From NCBI RefSeq assembly GCF_001570405.1, contig NZ_BBYM01000036.1, forward strand, positions 25,809 to 89,808: 64,000 bases of DNA. The letters are read 5' to 3'. Made by a program: the position numbers and the translations under genes. Positions 55,938-64,000 of the stretch are shown here, piece by piece. Numbering within the stretch: position 1 is the stretch's first letter; the number at the start of each line of letters is the position of its first letter. Origin of the DNA: Microtetraspora niveoalba (GTDB lineage Bacteria; Actinomycetota; Actinomycetes; Streptosporangiales; Streptosporangiaceae). The notes beneath the pieces are model-generated. The model was given only the letters and a program-made list of their open reading frames with translations, was not told where the DNA came from and made no database searches.

Positions 55938-56312
55938 TCACTGCATCTTGTGCATACGCTCCTGGTGCATGCGCTCCTTGTGCATCTTGTGCATGTGCTC
56001 CTTGTGCATCTTCTTGCAGCTGTGGAAGCCCTTCTCGTAGCCGTCCGAGTAGCCGCGCTCGTAGTCGTCGGCTCCGGCCACGCCGTGCATGCCCTTCTTC
56101 ATCTCCTTCTCGGCCTTGCAGTCCGCGTGGCCGTCCTTGTAGCCGTCGCGGAAGCCCTTCTTGTAGTCCTCCCGGTCGAACGCCGGGTTCTGCGATGTGC
56201 TCAGAGTCGCCTCTGAGGGGGTGGCCGAAGCGTGGGAGACCCCGGCCGGGCTGAGGACGAGAGTGGTGAGGAGGGCCGAGCCGAGCAGCATCACACGTCC
56301 CGTGCGTCGCAT
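55938..56312 (-). CDS. Secreted His/Met/Lys-rich small protein
   Basis: 124 residues. Signal peptide (MRRTGRVMLLGSALLTTLVL, cleavage near SHASA), then two related motifs, DYKKGFRDGYKDGHADC and DYERGYSDGYEKGFHSC, each ending in Cys, and a tail of repeated H-(K/Q)-E-(H/R)-M units (KMHKEHMHKMHKERMHQERM). The tail suits binding of copper, zinc or nickel outside the membrane. AAGGAG precedes ATG 56312. Family not recognised; metal binding is inferred from composition. Confidence 0.75.
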   Translation of the reverse strand: MRRTGRVMLLGSALLTTLVLSPAGVSHASATPSEATLSTSQNPAFDREDYKKGFRDGYKDGHADCKAEKEMKKGMHGVAGADDYERGYSDGYEKGFHSCKKMHKEHMHKMHKERMHQERMHKMQ

Positions 56313-56473
56313 GGCCGTCTCCTTTCTCCATCGGGCGCCCCCGCCGATCTCCGGCGAAGACGCGCGCGACTTTCGGTTCAAATCGCATCGTCACAGGGAC
56401 CGCGCCACCGGGCCGCCACGCCCGCGTGACGGACGCGTGACCGGTCGCGGACCTCAGCCGGAGGTCACGGGAC

Positions 56474-57208
56474 TCAGCCGGAGGTCGCGCGCCGCAGACC
56501 GGCGACGAGTGCGCGCAGGCGGGGCGAGGGCGGGATGCTCAACTCCGCGTGCAGGAGACCGGCGCAACGCTCATAGTCGCGCAGCGCCTCGGCCTGGTTC
56601 CCCTCGGCCAGATGGGCGCGGATCAGCGCGGCGTGTGCGCTCTCCCGCAACGGCTCCGCCCGTACGGCGAGGCACGCGGCGGAGACCGCCTCCGCGAACC
56701 GCCCGGCGGCGACGAAGTCCTCGACGAGCGCCTCCAGGGCGTGCACGCGCAGGCGATGCCACTCCTCCGCCTCGGGGATCACCCAGTCGTCGTACCAGCC
56801 GGGCAGCAGGTCGGCCGAGAGCGTGCCGACGGCGGACGGGCTCAGGTCCCGCTCGCCGGTGGGCGTCGCCCGGTCCAGGATGCGCCGGGCGAGCGCCCGC
56901 GCCTCGTCGATGTCCACCCGGGCGGCCGGGCTCAGCCGTACGTCGGTCGCGCCGATGTCGAGGATGCGCCGGCCGACGCCGTCCAGGCGGGCGAGGGCCG
57001 ACCGCAGGCTGGCGTGCGCCCTCCGGTCCGGGGCGTCCGGCCACAGCGTGCCCGCCATGAGCGCCCGGGGCACGGACCGCCCGCAGAGGGCGATGAACGA
57101 GAGGAGCCGCTCGGCTCCGCCGGAGACGGCCACCTGATCGCCTCCGGCGAGCAGCCGGAACCCGCCGAGAAGAGTGATCCGCAAAGCACCCCAGTCGTGG
57201 CTCTCCAT
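56474..57208 (-). CDS. SARP-type (BTAD-domain) transcriptional regulator, small
   Basis: 244 residues. An OmpR-like winged helix (LRITLLGGFRLLAGGDQVAV, GAERLLSFIALCGRSVPRA, HASLRSALARL) is followed by a BTAD domain (RVDIDEARALARRILDR to LRALVAGLRRAT). This is the minimal SARP form, such as DnrI and ActII-ORF4, which activate pathway genes by binding heptamer direct repeats. It is divergent from the ABC exporter operon; five 11-bp-phased heptamers lie between them. Confidence 0.88.
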   Translation of the reverse strand: MESHDWGALRITLLGGFRLLAGGDQVAVSGGAERLLSFIALCGRSVPRALMAGTLWPDAPDRRAHASLRSALARLDGVGRRILDIGATDVRLSPAARVDIDEARALARRILDRATPTGERDLSPSAVGTLSADLLPGWYDDWVIPEAEEWHRLRVHALEALVEDFVAAGRFAEAVSAACLAVRAEPLRESAHAALIRAHLAEGNQAEALRDYERCAGLLHAELSIPPSPRLRALVAGLRRATSG

Positions 57209-57402
57209 GATCCTCCCGTCTCGCGTGGGAAACGGCTCGCATGGGAAACAGATGGAATCCGGGACCGACCGGCGGGTTCCGCCGCGCTTTCCTCCCCTAA
57301 GTACCCGATATGTGGTAAATCGCTGTGATTCTTCACCGAATGGGTGGCTAACGAGCTTCCAATCGGACGTCCCCCGAGGTCACACGGCCACCCCGGGCCG
57401 GG

Positions 57403-57476
57403 ATCAGCGCCGCGTCAGCGATATGTCAGCGCCCGGCCGCGGGGATCAGCGAAATGTCAGTGCCGTCCTCCAGAGT
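57403..57476 (+). promoter_or_regulatory. SARP-type heptamer direct repeats and promoter of the ABC operon
   Basis: Five heptamers RTCAGYG start at 57403, 57414, 57425, 57445 and 57456. The first three and the last two are exactly 11 bp apart, one DNA turn. The last ends 8 bp before CAGAGT (57471-57476), a possible -10, the spacing known for SARP-activated promoters. The ABC gene starts at 57505. Confidence 0.65.
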
Positions 57477-57504
57477 GAACACCACACCGACGAGAAGAGA
57501 GATC

Positions 57505-58569
57505 ATGACTTACGCGATCAAAGCCGAGGGGCTGGCCAAGCGCTATGGCGAGACGCGGGCCCTCGACGGCGTGGATCTGGAGGTGCCGCGCGGCCGGTTG
57601 CTCGGAGTCCTCGGGCCGAACGGCGCGGGCAAGACCACGGCGGTGCGCATCCTCGCCACGTTGCTCCGGCCCGACGGGGGCCGCGCCGAGGTCGCCGGGT
57701 ACGACGTCGTCCGGCAGGCCCACCAGGTGCGGTCGCTGATCGGCCTGACCGGGCAGTACGCGGCGGTCGACGAGACGCTGACCGGCGTGGAGAACCTGGT
57801 GATGATCGGCCGGCTGCTCGACATGCCGCGGGCCGAGGCCAGGCGGCGCGCCACCGAGTTGCTCGCCCGGTTCGACCTGACCGAGGCGGGCGGCCGGGCC
57901 GCCAAGACGTACTCCGGCGGCATGCGCCGCAGGCTGGACCTCGCGGCGAGCCTGGTGGGCCGCCCCCAGTTGTTGTTCCTGGACGAGCCGACGACCGGCC
58001 TCGACCCGCGAAGCCGGGCCGACCTGTGGGCGGTCGTGCGCGGCCTGCGGGACGACGGCGTGACGGTTCTGCTCACCACGCAGTACCTGGAGGAGGCCGA
58101 CCAGCTCGCCGACGACATCGTGGTGTTCGACCACGGCAAGGTGATCGCGAGCGGCACCTCCGACGAGCTCAAGGCCACCACCGGCGCGCAGGTCCTGGAG
58201 GTGCGGCCGCTGCTGCCGTCCCATCTGGACCTGGTCGCCCAGGTGGTCGGCGACGTCCTCGGCTCCGCGCCCGAGACCGAGGGCGGGCTGGTCTCCGGCA
58301 GCGTGCGCGATCCCTCGCTGGTGCCCTCCATCGTGCGCCGTCTGGACGATCTCGGCGTGGTCGCGGCCGAGCTGTCGCTGCGCAAGTCCAGCCTCGACGA
58401 GGTCTTCCTCGCCCTGACCGGCCACCGCGCCGAGGACGCCGCCGGGGGCGGAGACGAGGGCGGAGACGACGGCCGGGACACGAGCCCGGACGGCGGCGCC
58501 GGTGGCGGATCCGGTGCTCACGACGACACGCGGGGCGGCTCCGCGAGGAAGAAGGAGGTCGCGATATGA
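57505..58569 (+). CDS. DrrA-type ABC transporter ATP-binding protein
   Basis: 354 residues. Walker A GPNGAGKTT, Q-loop GLTGQYAAVDE, signature YSGGM, Walker B LLFLDEPTTGLDP, then a DrrA-like C-terminal domain (KSSLDEVFLALTGHRAED). Such proteins power daunorubicin-type drug exporters. A Gly/Asp-rich tail of about 45 residues follows. ATG at 57505. The stop overlaps the permease start (ATGA). Confidence 0.93.
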   Translation: MTYAIKAEGLAKRYGETRALDGVDLEVPRGRLLGVLGPNGAGKTTAVRILATLLRPDGGRAEVAGYDVVRQAHQVRSLIGLTGQYAAVDETLTGVENLVMIGRLLDMPRAEARRRATELLARFDLTEAGGRAAKTYSGGMRRRLDLAASLVGRPQLLFLDEPTTGLDPRSRADLWAVVRGLRDDGVTVLLTTQYLEEADQLADDIVVFDHGKVIASGTSDELKATTGAQVLEVRPLLPSHLDLVAQVVGDVLGSAPETEGGLVSGSVRDPSLVPSIVRRLDDLGVVAAELSLRKSSLDEVFLALTGHRAEDAAGGGDEGGDDGRDTSPDGGAGGGSGAHDDTRGGSARKKEVAI

Positions 58570-59378
58570 CGGCCATCATGCCGGCGGCTCCGGCGGTCAC
58601 CGTCTCGACGAGGCCGGGGGTCGCGGCGACCCTCCGCCACACCGCCACCCTCGCGTGGCGCAGCCTGGTGCAGATCAAGCACAATCCGATGGAGCTCATC
58701 GACCTGAGCATCCAGCCGATCATGTTCCTGCTGCTGTTCACGTACGTGTTCGGCGGGGCGATCGCCGGGTCCACCGGCGACTACCTGCAGTTCTCCCTGC
58801 CGGGCCTGGTCGTGCAGAACATGCTGTTCGCCAGCCTGACGACGGCGATCGGGCTCAACACCGACATCACCAAGGGCGTGTTCGACCGGCTGCGCAGCCT
58901 GCCGATCGCCCGTTCCGCGCCGCTCACCGGGCGCATCGTCGCGGACACGCTCAAGCAGGTGTGGGCGTTCGCGCTGTTCCTCGGCCTCGGCATGGTCCTC
59001 GGGTTCCGCGTCCACACCGGCGTGCTCGGCGTCATGGGCGCGCTGGCGCTGCTGCTCGCGTTCGCCCTGGCCATGTCCTGGGCGGCGGTGCTCATCGGGC
59101 TGACCGCGGAGAACCAGGAGAAGGTGCAGATCATGGCGTTCTCGCTGATGATGCCGATCACCTTCACCAGCAACGCGTTCGTGCCCACCGACACCATGCC
59201 CGGCTGGCTGCAGAAGTGGGTGGAGATCAACCCGGTCACCCACCTGGCCGACGCCGTGCGCGGGCTCCTCAGCGGCGGGCCGGTCGCCTCCAGCGCGACC
59301 GTCTCCCTGTTGTGGGCGGCGGGGCTCGCCGTGGTGTTCGCCCCGCTGTCCATCCGCGCCTTCCGCAACCGCGCCTGA
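58566..59378 (+). CDS. DrrB-type ABC transporter permease
   Basis: 270 residues with six membrane helices of the ABC2 family (PIMFLLLFTYVFGGAIAG, GLGMVLGFRVHTGVLGVMGA, MMPITFTSNAFVPTDTMPGW, NPVTHLADAVRGLLSGG). It forms the exporter with the upstream ATPase. Convergent with the AfsR-type gene 7 bp away. Substrate unknown; a drug or natural product is likely. Confidence 0.92.
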   Translation: MTAIMPAAPAVTVSTRPGVAATLRHTATLAWRSLVQIKHNPMELIDLSIQPIMFLLLFTYVFGGAIAGSTGDYLQFSLPGLVVQNMLFASLTTAIGLNTDITKGVFDRLRSLPIARSAPLTGRIVADTLKQVWAFALFLGLGMVLGFRVHTGVLGVMGALALLLAFALAMSWAAVLIGLTAENQEKVQIMAFSLMMPITFTSNAFVPTDTMPGWLQKWVEINPVTHLADAVRGLLSGGPVASSATVSLLWAAGLAVVFAPLSIRAFRNRA

Positions 59379-59385
59379 TCGCCGA

Positions 59386-62300
59386 TCAGCCGGGAAGGAC
59401 GGCGAGCACGTCCTTCAGCGTCAGCGCCCGGCCGCGCTCGTAGGCCCGTGAGAACGCCTCGGGTCCGAGCGCGGCCCGCGCGGCCGCGGTGATGCGGGTG
59501 TGGTCGAAGGCGACCACCTCGTCCACGCCCCGCATCGCCGCGGCGGCGCCGAGCAGGAGCGCGGCCAGCTCGGGATCGCCGTCGAGGAGCGCCGATCCCG
59601 CCCGGGCGATGAGCACATGTCCGATGACCGGACCGTCCTCGGCGGCGACGGCGGCCTCCAGGGCCTCGGCGTGCATCCGGCGGGACCGGGCCGCGTCGCC
59701 CTCCTGCTCGGCCAGCAGGCCCAGGGACGCCCGCACCATCGCCCGGAACTGCGGCGGGTGGACGACGGGGCCGTCGATCAGCCGCAGCGCCTCGGCATAG
59801 TGCCTCCGCGCGAGCTCGAAATCGCCGTCCTCCCGGGCGAACTCCCCGCGGACGAGCTCCACGCCCGCCACACCGACCGGGTCGTCCGCCGCGACGCAGA
59901 CGCCTTCCGTCTCGTCGAGCACGACGCGCGCGCCCGCGCGGTCCCCGGCCGCGTTGAGGGTCAGCGCCAGCCGGCTCCGCATGTACGGCGTGTCGTCGGA
60001 GGCCCCGATCTCCTCGACGAACGCGATGGCCTCGCGCATGACCGGGATCGCGGCCGAGTTGTCCCCGCGCATGGCGCTGACCTCGGCCAGCGCGGACAGC
60101 GAGTTGGCGATGCCCCAGCGGTCTCCCGTCAGCGTGAAGCCCTCAAGCGCGGCCCGCACGTCGGCCTCCCCCTCGGAGACCCTGCCGCTGTTGAAGTGCA
60201 GGTGCCCCCGGAAGAGGTGCGCGGACGCCACCAGCCACGGATCGGGGTCGGCGAACAGCTCTGCGAGAGAGGTGCCCGCCGCGTCGGCCTGGCGGAGGAA
60301 GAGGCTCAGCACCGGCCGGGCGAGCGCCACGATCGGGTGCCGGGACCCTGGCGCGAGCAGCTCGACCAGCGAACCGACGGCTTCGAGGGCCTCCCGCGCC
60401 CGCTCCCAGTCCGCGGACCCGCCCAGGGCGGTCACGCCGTACACCGCGAGCAGCAGGGCCCGCTGGGCCGGGTCGGCGTCCCCGGGGACGATCCGGATCA
60501 CCTCGGAGGTGCGCGCGGCGCCCTCCCCGCGACGGCCGGCCAGCCACCAGTACCAGGCGAGCCCGCCCACCAGCCGGATCGCCAGGTCCGCCTCGCCCTC
60601 GTCGGTCGCCCAGCGCAGCGCGGCCGACAGATTGTCCTGTTCGGCCGACAGCCGCGCCAGCCACTCGAGCTGGTCCCGCCCGCGCAGCCGCGCGTCGGCG
60701 GTCTCCGCCAGCTCGGTGAAGTACGCCGCGTGCGCCAGCCGCACCCGCCGCTCCTCCCCCGACTCGGCGAGCCGCTCGGCGGCGTACGCCCGGATGGTCT
60801 CCAGCATGTTGTAGCGGCCGTCGTCGTAGACGACGAGCGACTTGTCCACGAGGTGGCCGAGCAGGTCGAGGGTCCAGCCCGACATGCCGGGCCCCGCGCA
60901 GACGTGCTCGGCGCTCTCCAGGGTCGCCCCGCCCGCGAAGACCGACAGCCGCGCGGCGAGACGCCGCTCGTCCTCGTCCAGCAGCTCCCAGCTCCACTCG
61001 ACCACGGCCCGGAGCGTCTGGTGCCGCGGCAACGCCGTACGGCTCCCGCTGGTGAGCAGGCGGAACCGGTCGTCGAGGCGGCTCGCGATCTGCCCGGCCG
61101 AGAGGGTGCGCAGCCGGGCGGCGGCCAGCTCGATGGCGAGGGGCATGCCGTCGAGTTCGCGGCAGATGCGTTCGACGGCGGGCCGTTCGCCGTCGACCGC
61201 GTACCCCGGCCGGGCGGCCGCGGCGCGGTCGGCGAACAGCCGTACGGCGTGGCCGGGGTCGAGCGGGCGGACCGGCCACAACATCTCGCCGGTGATGCCG
61301 AGCGGCTCGCGGCTGGTGGCGAGGACGCGGACGTCCGGGCAGTCGGCGAGCAGCCGGTCCACGAGGACGGCGGCGGGCTCGATCAGGTGCTCGCAGTTGT
61401 CGAGGACGATCAGCGCGCGGCGGCCCGCGAGGAGGCCGGCCAGCCGCTCGGTGGGGTCGGCCTCGGGGTGCGCCGCGACGCCCGGACGCCTGGTCATCAG
61501 GCTCGCGTCCCTCAGGCCGAGCGAGGTGAACACGGTCTGCGGGATCTCGCCGGGGTCGCGCAACGACGCCAGCTCGACCAGCCACGCGCCGTCGGGCACA
61601 TCGGCGGAGAGCGTCTCGGCGGTCTCGACGGCGAGCCGCGTCTTGCCCGCCCCGCCCGGGCCGAGGAGCGTCACCAGGCGGTGCGCGTCCAGCAGGCCGC
61701 CCACCCGCTCGACGTCCGTCTCGCGGCCGACGAAGCTCGTCAGCCTGGCCCGCAGGTTGCCCTTGCGCGCGGCGGGCGCGGACCGGCCCCGCCCCGCTCC
61801 CTCAGGCGCCCACCCCACGGCGTCCCCGGCCCGCCCGACGGTCGCGCCGGCCTGCCCGACGGTCGCGCCGGCCCGCTCCGCGGATTCGTCGGCCTCCGTC
61901 AGGACCCCGTCTGCCCGCCCGACGATCTCGGTCTCGGCCGTACGCCGGGGGGCGCCGTCCGCCCGTCCCGCGGCTCCGCCGTACGGGAGGGCCTCGCGGC
62001 GGAGCACGGCGAGGTGCAGCTCGGCGAGCCGGGGCGACGGGTCCGCTCCGAGCAGGTCGGCGAAGGCGGTCCGGGCCTCCTCGTAGGCGCCGAGCGCCTC
62101 CACCTGGCGTCCGGAGGCGTAGAGGGCGCGCATCAACTGGCCGCGCAGCCGCTCGCGCAGCGGGTGCGCGGCGATGAGGGCGGGAAGCTCGGGCAGCACC
62201 TCGGCGTGGCGTCCGAGGAGGAGGTCGGCGTCGACGCGGTCCTCGGTCGCGGCGATCCGCAGGTCGTCGAGCCGGGCGGCCCGGGCGGCGCCGTCGGGCA

Positions 62301-62736
62301 GGTCGGGGAGCGCGGGCCCGCGCCACAGCGCGAGGGCGTCCCGCAGGGTGCGGGCGGCGACCGCGGCGTCCCCGGCGGCCAGCGCGCGGCCGCCCTCCCG
62401 GCACAGCCGGGTGAAAAGGTGGACGTCGACCAGGTCGGGCGAGACGGCCAGGCGGTATCCGGACGGATGGGCGACCACCAGTTCGCGGTCGATCACGGCG
62501 CGGAGCCGGGAGATCAGGGCCTGGAGCGCGTTGCCGACCCCGCTCGGCGGGCTGCCCTCCCACACCCCGGCGACGAGGGCGTCGACCGGGACGGCCCGGC
62601 CGGCGTCGAGCAGGAGCGTCGTGAGGAGGGCCCGCAGCCGCTGCCCGCCGATCTCGATCGCACGGCCGTCCTTGCGGACTTCGAGGGGGCCGAGGACGGA
62701 GAATCTCAGACCTGTGTCCCGTTCCGTCCCGACCAT
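59386..62736 (-). CDS. AfsR-type large SARP regulator (BTAD, NB-ARC, TPR)
   Basis: 1116 residues. An OmpR-like winged helix (RFSVLGPLEVRKDGRAIEIG) and BTAD (about 100-245), a low-complexity Gly/Ala-rich linker with repeated VGRAG/VGQAG, an NB-ARC ATPase with P-loop GPGGAGKT near 358, LIVLDNCEHLIEP and ATSREPLGI, and TPR-type helices to the end. Such regulators link a signal to activation of secondary metabolism. ATG at 62736. It lies across from the exporter and may share targets with the small SARP. Confidence 0.92.
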   Translation of the reverse strand: MVGTERDTGLRFSVLGPLEVRKDGRAIEIGGQRLRALLTTLLLDAGRAVPVDALVAGVWEGSPPSGVGNALQALISRLRAVIDRELVVAHPSGYRLAVSPDLVDVHLFTRLCREGGRALAAGDAAVAARTLRDALALWRGPALPDLPDGAARAARLDDLRIAATEDRVDADLLLGRHAEVLPELPALIAAHPLRERLRGQLMRALYASGRQVEALGAYEEARTAFADLLGADPSPRLAELHLAVLRREALPYGGAAGRADGAPRRTAETEIVGRADGVLTEADESAERAGATVGQAGATVGRAGDAVGWAPEGAGRGRSAPAARKGNLRARLTSFVGRETDVERVGGLLDAHRLVTLLGPGGAGKTRLAVETAETLSADVPDGAWLVELASLRDPGEIPQTVFTSLGLRDASLMTRRPGVAAHPEADPTERLAGLLAGRRALIVLDNCEHLIEPAAVLVDRLLADCPDVRVLATSREPLGITGEMLWPVRPLDPGHAVRLFADRAAAARPGYAVDGERPAVERICRELDGMPLAIELAAARLRTLSAGQIASRLDDRFRLLTSGSRTALPRHQTLRAVVEWSWELLDEDERRLAARLSVFAGGATLESAEHVCAGPGMSGWTLDLLGHLVDKSLVVYDDGRYNMLETIRAYAAERLAESGEERRVRLAHAAYFTELAETADARLRGRDQLEWLARLSAEQDNLSAALRWATDEGEADLAIRLVGGLAWYWWLAGRRGEGAARTSEVIRIVPGDADPAQRALLLAVYGVTALGGSADWERAREALEAVGSLVELLAPGSRHPIVALARPVLSLFLRQADAAGTSLAELFADPDPWLVASAHLFRGHLHFNSGRVSEGEADVRAALEGFTLTGDRWGIANSLSALAEVSAMRGDNSAAIPVMREAIAFVEEIGASDDTPYMRSRLALTLNAAGDRAGARVVLDETEGVCVAADDPVGVAGVELVRGEFAREDGDFELARRHYAEALRLIDGPVVHPPQFRAMVRASLGLLAEQEGDAARSRRMHAEALEAAVAAEDGPVIGHVLIARAGSALLDGDPELAALLLGAAAAMRGVDEVVAFDHTRITAAARAALGPEAFSRAYERGRALTLKDVLAVLPG

Positions 62737-62957
62737 GCCTTGATTATCCGTCTCCGCGGGAGCCGGCGAGCCATCAGGCCGCGGGCGCCGTGCGGGTGGC
62801 CGCCGCGCCCCCGGTGACCACGGGCGGGACCCCTTTCCCCGCGCCGCGCGCGCCCGGCGCTCCGCGGGCTACGGGGAGCGCGCGCGAAGGCGGCCGAGGG
62901 AACGGATCGGCGCGATCCGGTCAGCGCACCGTCCAGATCCGCGTAGCATCATCGGGC

Positions 62958-63503
62958 ATGGGGTCGCCGAACAAGTCAGGACGCGCGCGGCGTGCCGTCG
63001 CCATCGCGGCGGTCGCGCTCACCGCATCGGGCTGCGGGATCCTGGGCGGCGGCTCGCCCAGGAACCTCGACGTGATCAGTGTGTCGAGCCCGCGCTTCCG
63101 CGACGGCGCCCCCTTGCCGCACGGCTACTCCTGCAACGGGGGGATGGGCAACCCGCCCCTCCGCTGGTCGGGTACGTCGGGCGCCAAGTCGGTGGCCCTC
63201 GTGGTCGACGACAACAGCCCTCGGAGTGAAGCGGAGGTGCACTGGGTGGTGTTCAACATCGACCCCAACACCACCGAGCTGGCCGAGAACGGCGTTCCCC
63301 GCGGCGCCAGAGAGGGCAAGACGACGACCGGGAAAGTCGGGTACGCGCCTCCGTGCTCGGCGGACGGGAACTACCGTTTCACCGTGTACGCCTTGAACGA
63401 GAAACTCGATCTCCAGCAGGGCGCCCCCCTCGCGGAGACACTGGAGCGCATCGCCGACCACACCATCGCCCGAGGGCGCCTCACCGCCTCGAACATCGAG
63501 TGA
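62958..63503 (+). CDS. YbhB/YbcL-type PEBP lipoprotein
   Basis: 181 residues. A lipoprotein signal peptide ends in LTASGC (Cys about 26). The PEBP-like domain has the ligand-pocket motifs SPRFRDGAPLPHGYSCNGGMGNPP (shortened here to its two ends), VVDDNSP, HWVVFNI and YRFTVYAL. Family members bind phospholipids or small anions; function in bacteria is unclear. ATG 62958 is preferred over a GTG 168 bp upstream. Confidence 0.88.
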   Translation: MGSPNKSGRARRAVAIAAVALTASGCGILGGGSPRNLDVISVSSPRFRDGAPLPHGYSCNGGMGNPPLRWSGTSGAKSVALVVDDNSPRSEAEVHWVVFNIDPNTTELAENGVPRGAREGKTTTGKVGYAPPCSADGNYRFTVYALNEKLDLQQGAPLAETLERIADHTIARGRLTASNIE

Positions 63504-63686
63504 CATGCCGAACACCGCAGGTAGCAGCGCCGCGCCAATCTTCGCCAAGGGTGTGACAACGGTCATCGTGGTCGAGCAGAATCGGATCCAATTGCTGAGC
63601 GCAGGTGAACAAAGGGGGCAGGTCGCGTCGATGGCCGCGCGACCTCACCGGCGCCGCTGGAAGGCCATGGCCTTGAGGGTGGTGCT

Positions 63687-64000
63687 ATGATCGCGGTCAT
63701 TTCTGGCCTCGTCGCCGTCGTGCTCTTGGTGCTGGTGGTCGTGGCCATGGGCATGCGGTCGATGAACCGCAGGGAGAGTGCTCTGCCTCCCGAGCGGTTG
63801 AAGGCGATGGCCGAGAACAAGGGTCCGAAACCCCGGCGTCCCGCCGAGGAGACCTTCTTCGAGAGCTTTCCCAAGGGTTTCGACACGTTCGAGGATCCCA
63901 AGTCGGCCAAGCAGCAGCGCGCCGCGGGCGCCCGTCCGGCCCCCCGGCCCGGCGGGCGGCAGGCCTCGCGGCCGGCGCAGCGCGGCAAGCAGGCCGCCGC
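63687..64000 (+). CDS. Small membrane protein, truncated by the window end
   Basis: Starts MIAVISGLVAVVLLVLVVVA, one N-terminal membrane helix, followed by a charged cytoplasmic tail (NRRESALPPERLKAMAENKG, AEETFFESFPKGFDTF) rich in Arg/Lys/Gly/Gln toward the edge. GAGGG lies 7 nt before ATG 63687. It is open at 64000, so the C-terminus is missing (at least 104 residues seen). Family not recognised. A possible 61-codon ORF (63505-63690) ends in an ATGA overlap with it. Confidence 0.65.
   Translation, partial: MIAVISGLVAVVLLVLVVVAMGMRSMNRRESALPPERLKAMAENKGPKPRRPAEETFFESFPKGFDTFEDPKSAKQQRAAGARPAPRPGGRQASRPAQRGKQAA

Noticed and set aside
63505..63690. 61-codon ORF after the PEBP gene
   Set aside because: It overlaps the next start by ATGA, but has no ribosome site and no recognisable sequence. 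It may be chance; noted under the downstream gene.

Overview
The window is chromosomal DNA of a high-GC filamentous actinomycete, most likely of the order Streptosporangiales (Streptosporangium, Nonomuraea or Microbispora type). The signs are very high GC with strong third-position GC bias, many GTG starts and 4-bp GTGA/ATGA stop-start overlaps, and actinobacteria-restricted families (SepH, DUF4193, DUF3710, DUF3159, DUF4235, DUF1707, DUF6879, DUF5996). The genus is an inference. No rRNA, tRNA, CRISPR array or insertion sequence was seen.

Layout. 0-14 kb: a MazF-type toxin-antitoxin pair, aconitase with a striking double palindrome upstream, a lipoprotein Ntn-hydrolase, a YdjM-type membrane protein, an MFS exporter, a PadR regulator with a DUF1707 protein, an operon of serine hydrolase, histidine kinase and NarL-type regulator, a DUF5996 protein and a Mug-type glycosylase. 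14.2-19.1 kb: a compact locus that looks like an undescribed RiPP pathway. It has a ThiF/E1-like enzyme with an N-terminal PqqD-like domain, a 41-residue precursor-like peptide too short for ordinary gene finders, a DUF6879 protein, a membrane M50-like metalloprotease with its own PqqD-like domain, and a sugar-porter-type MFS protein. 19.1-23.9 kb: a Hen1-Pnkp-RlaP RNA repair operon. 24-27.5 kb: F420-type enzymes, a chitinase-fold protein without its catalytic Glu, and a Cys/Met-rich copper-storage-like protein.

27.5-55.6 kb is mostly conserved chromosomal core: TrmA-type RNA methyltransferase, KimA-like permease and two TrkA-type K+ regulators, DUF3159, an OB-fold protein, DUF3710, dUTPase, PerM-type permease, an archaeal/rickettsial-type valyl-tRNA synthetase, trehalose-6-phosphate synthase, an EcsC-type protein, DUF4193, CutRS, an inositol-phosphatase family protein, an S9 peptidase, ferrochelatase, a lytic transglycosylase, an MFS protein, a sugar-lactone oxidase and the septation protein SepH. 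The cutRS-hemH-sepH order resembles the Streptomyces arrangement as I remember it.

55.7-64 kb holds a secreted His/Met-rich protein, a small SARP/BTAD regulator, a DrrAB-type ABC exporter, a large AfsR-type regulator, a PEBP lipoprotein and a truncated membrane protein. Five RTCAGYG heptamers with 11-bp phasing lie just upstream of the exporter, between the two BTAD regulators, and look like a SARP operator.

The best candidates for new biology are the ThiF/DUF6879/M50 peptide locus, the SARP-like repeats before the ABC exporter, the double palindrome at the aconitase gene and the pseudo-chitinase.
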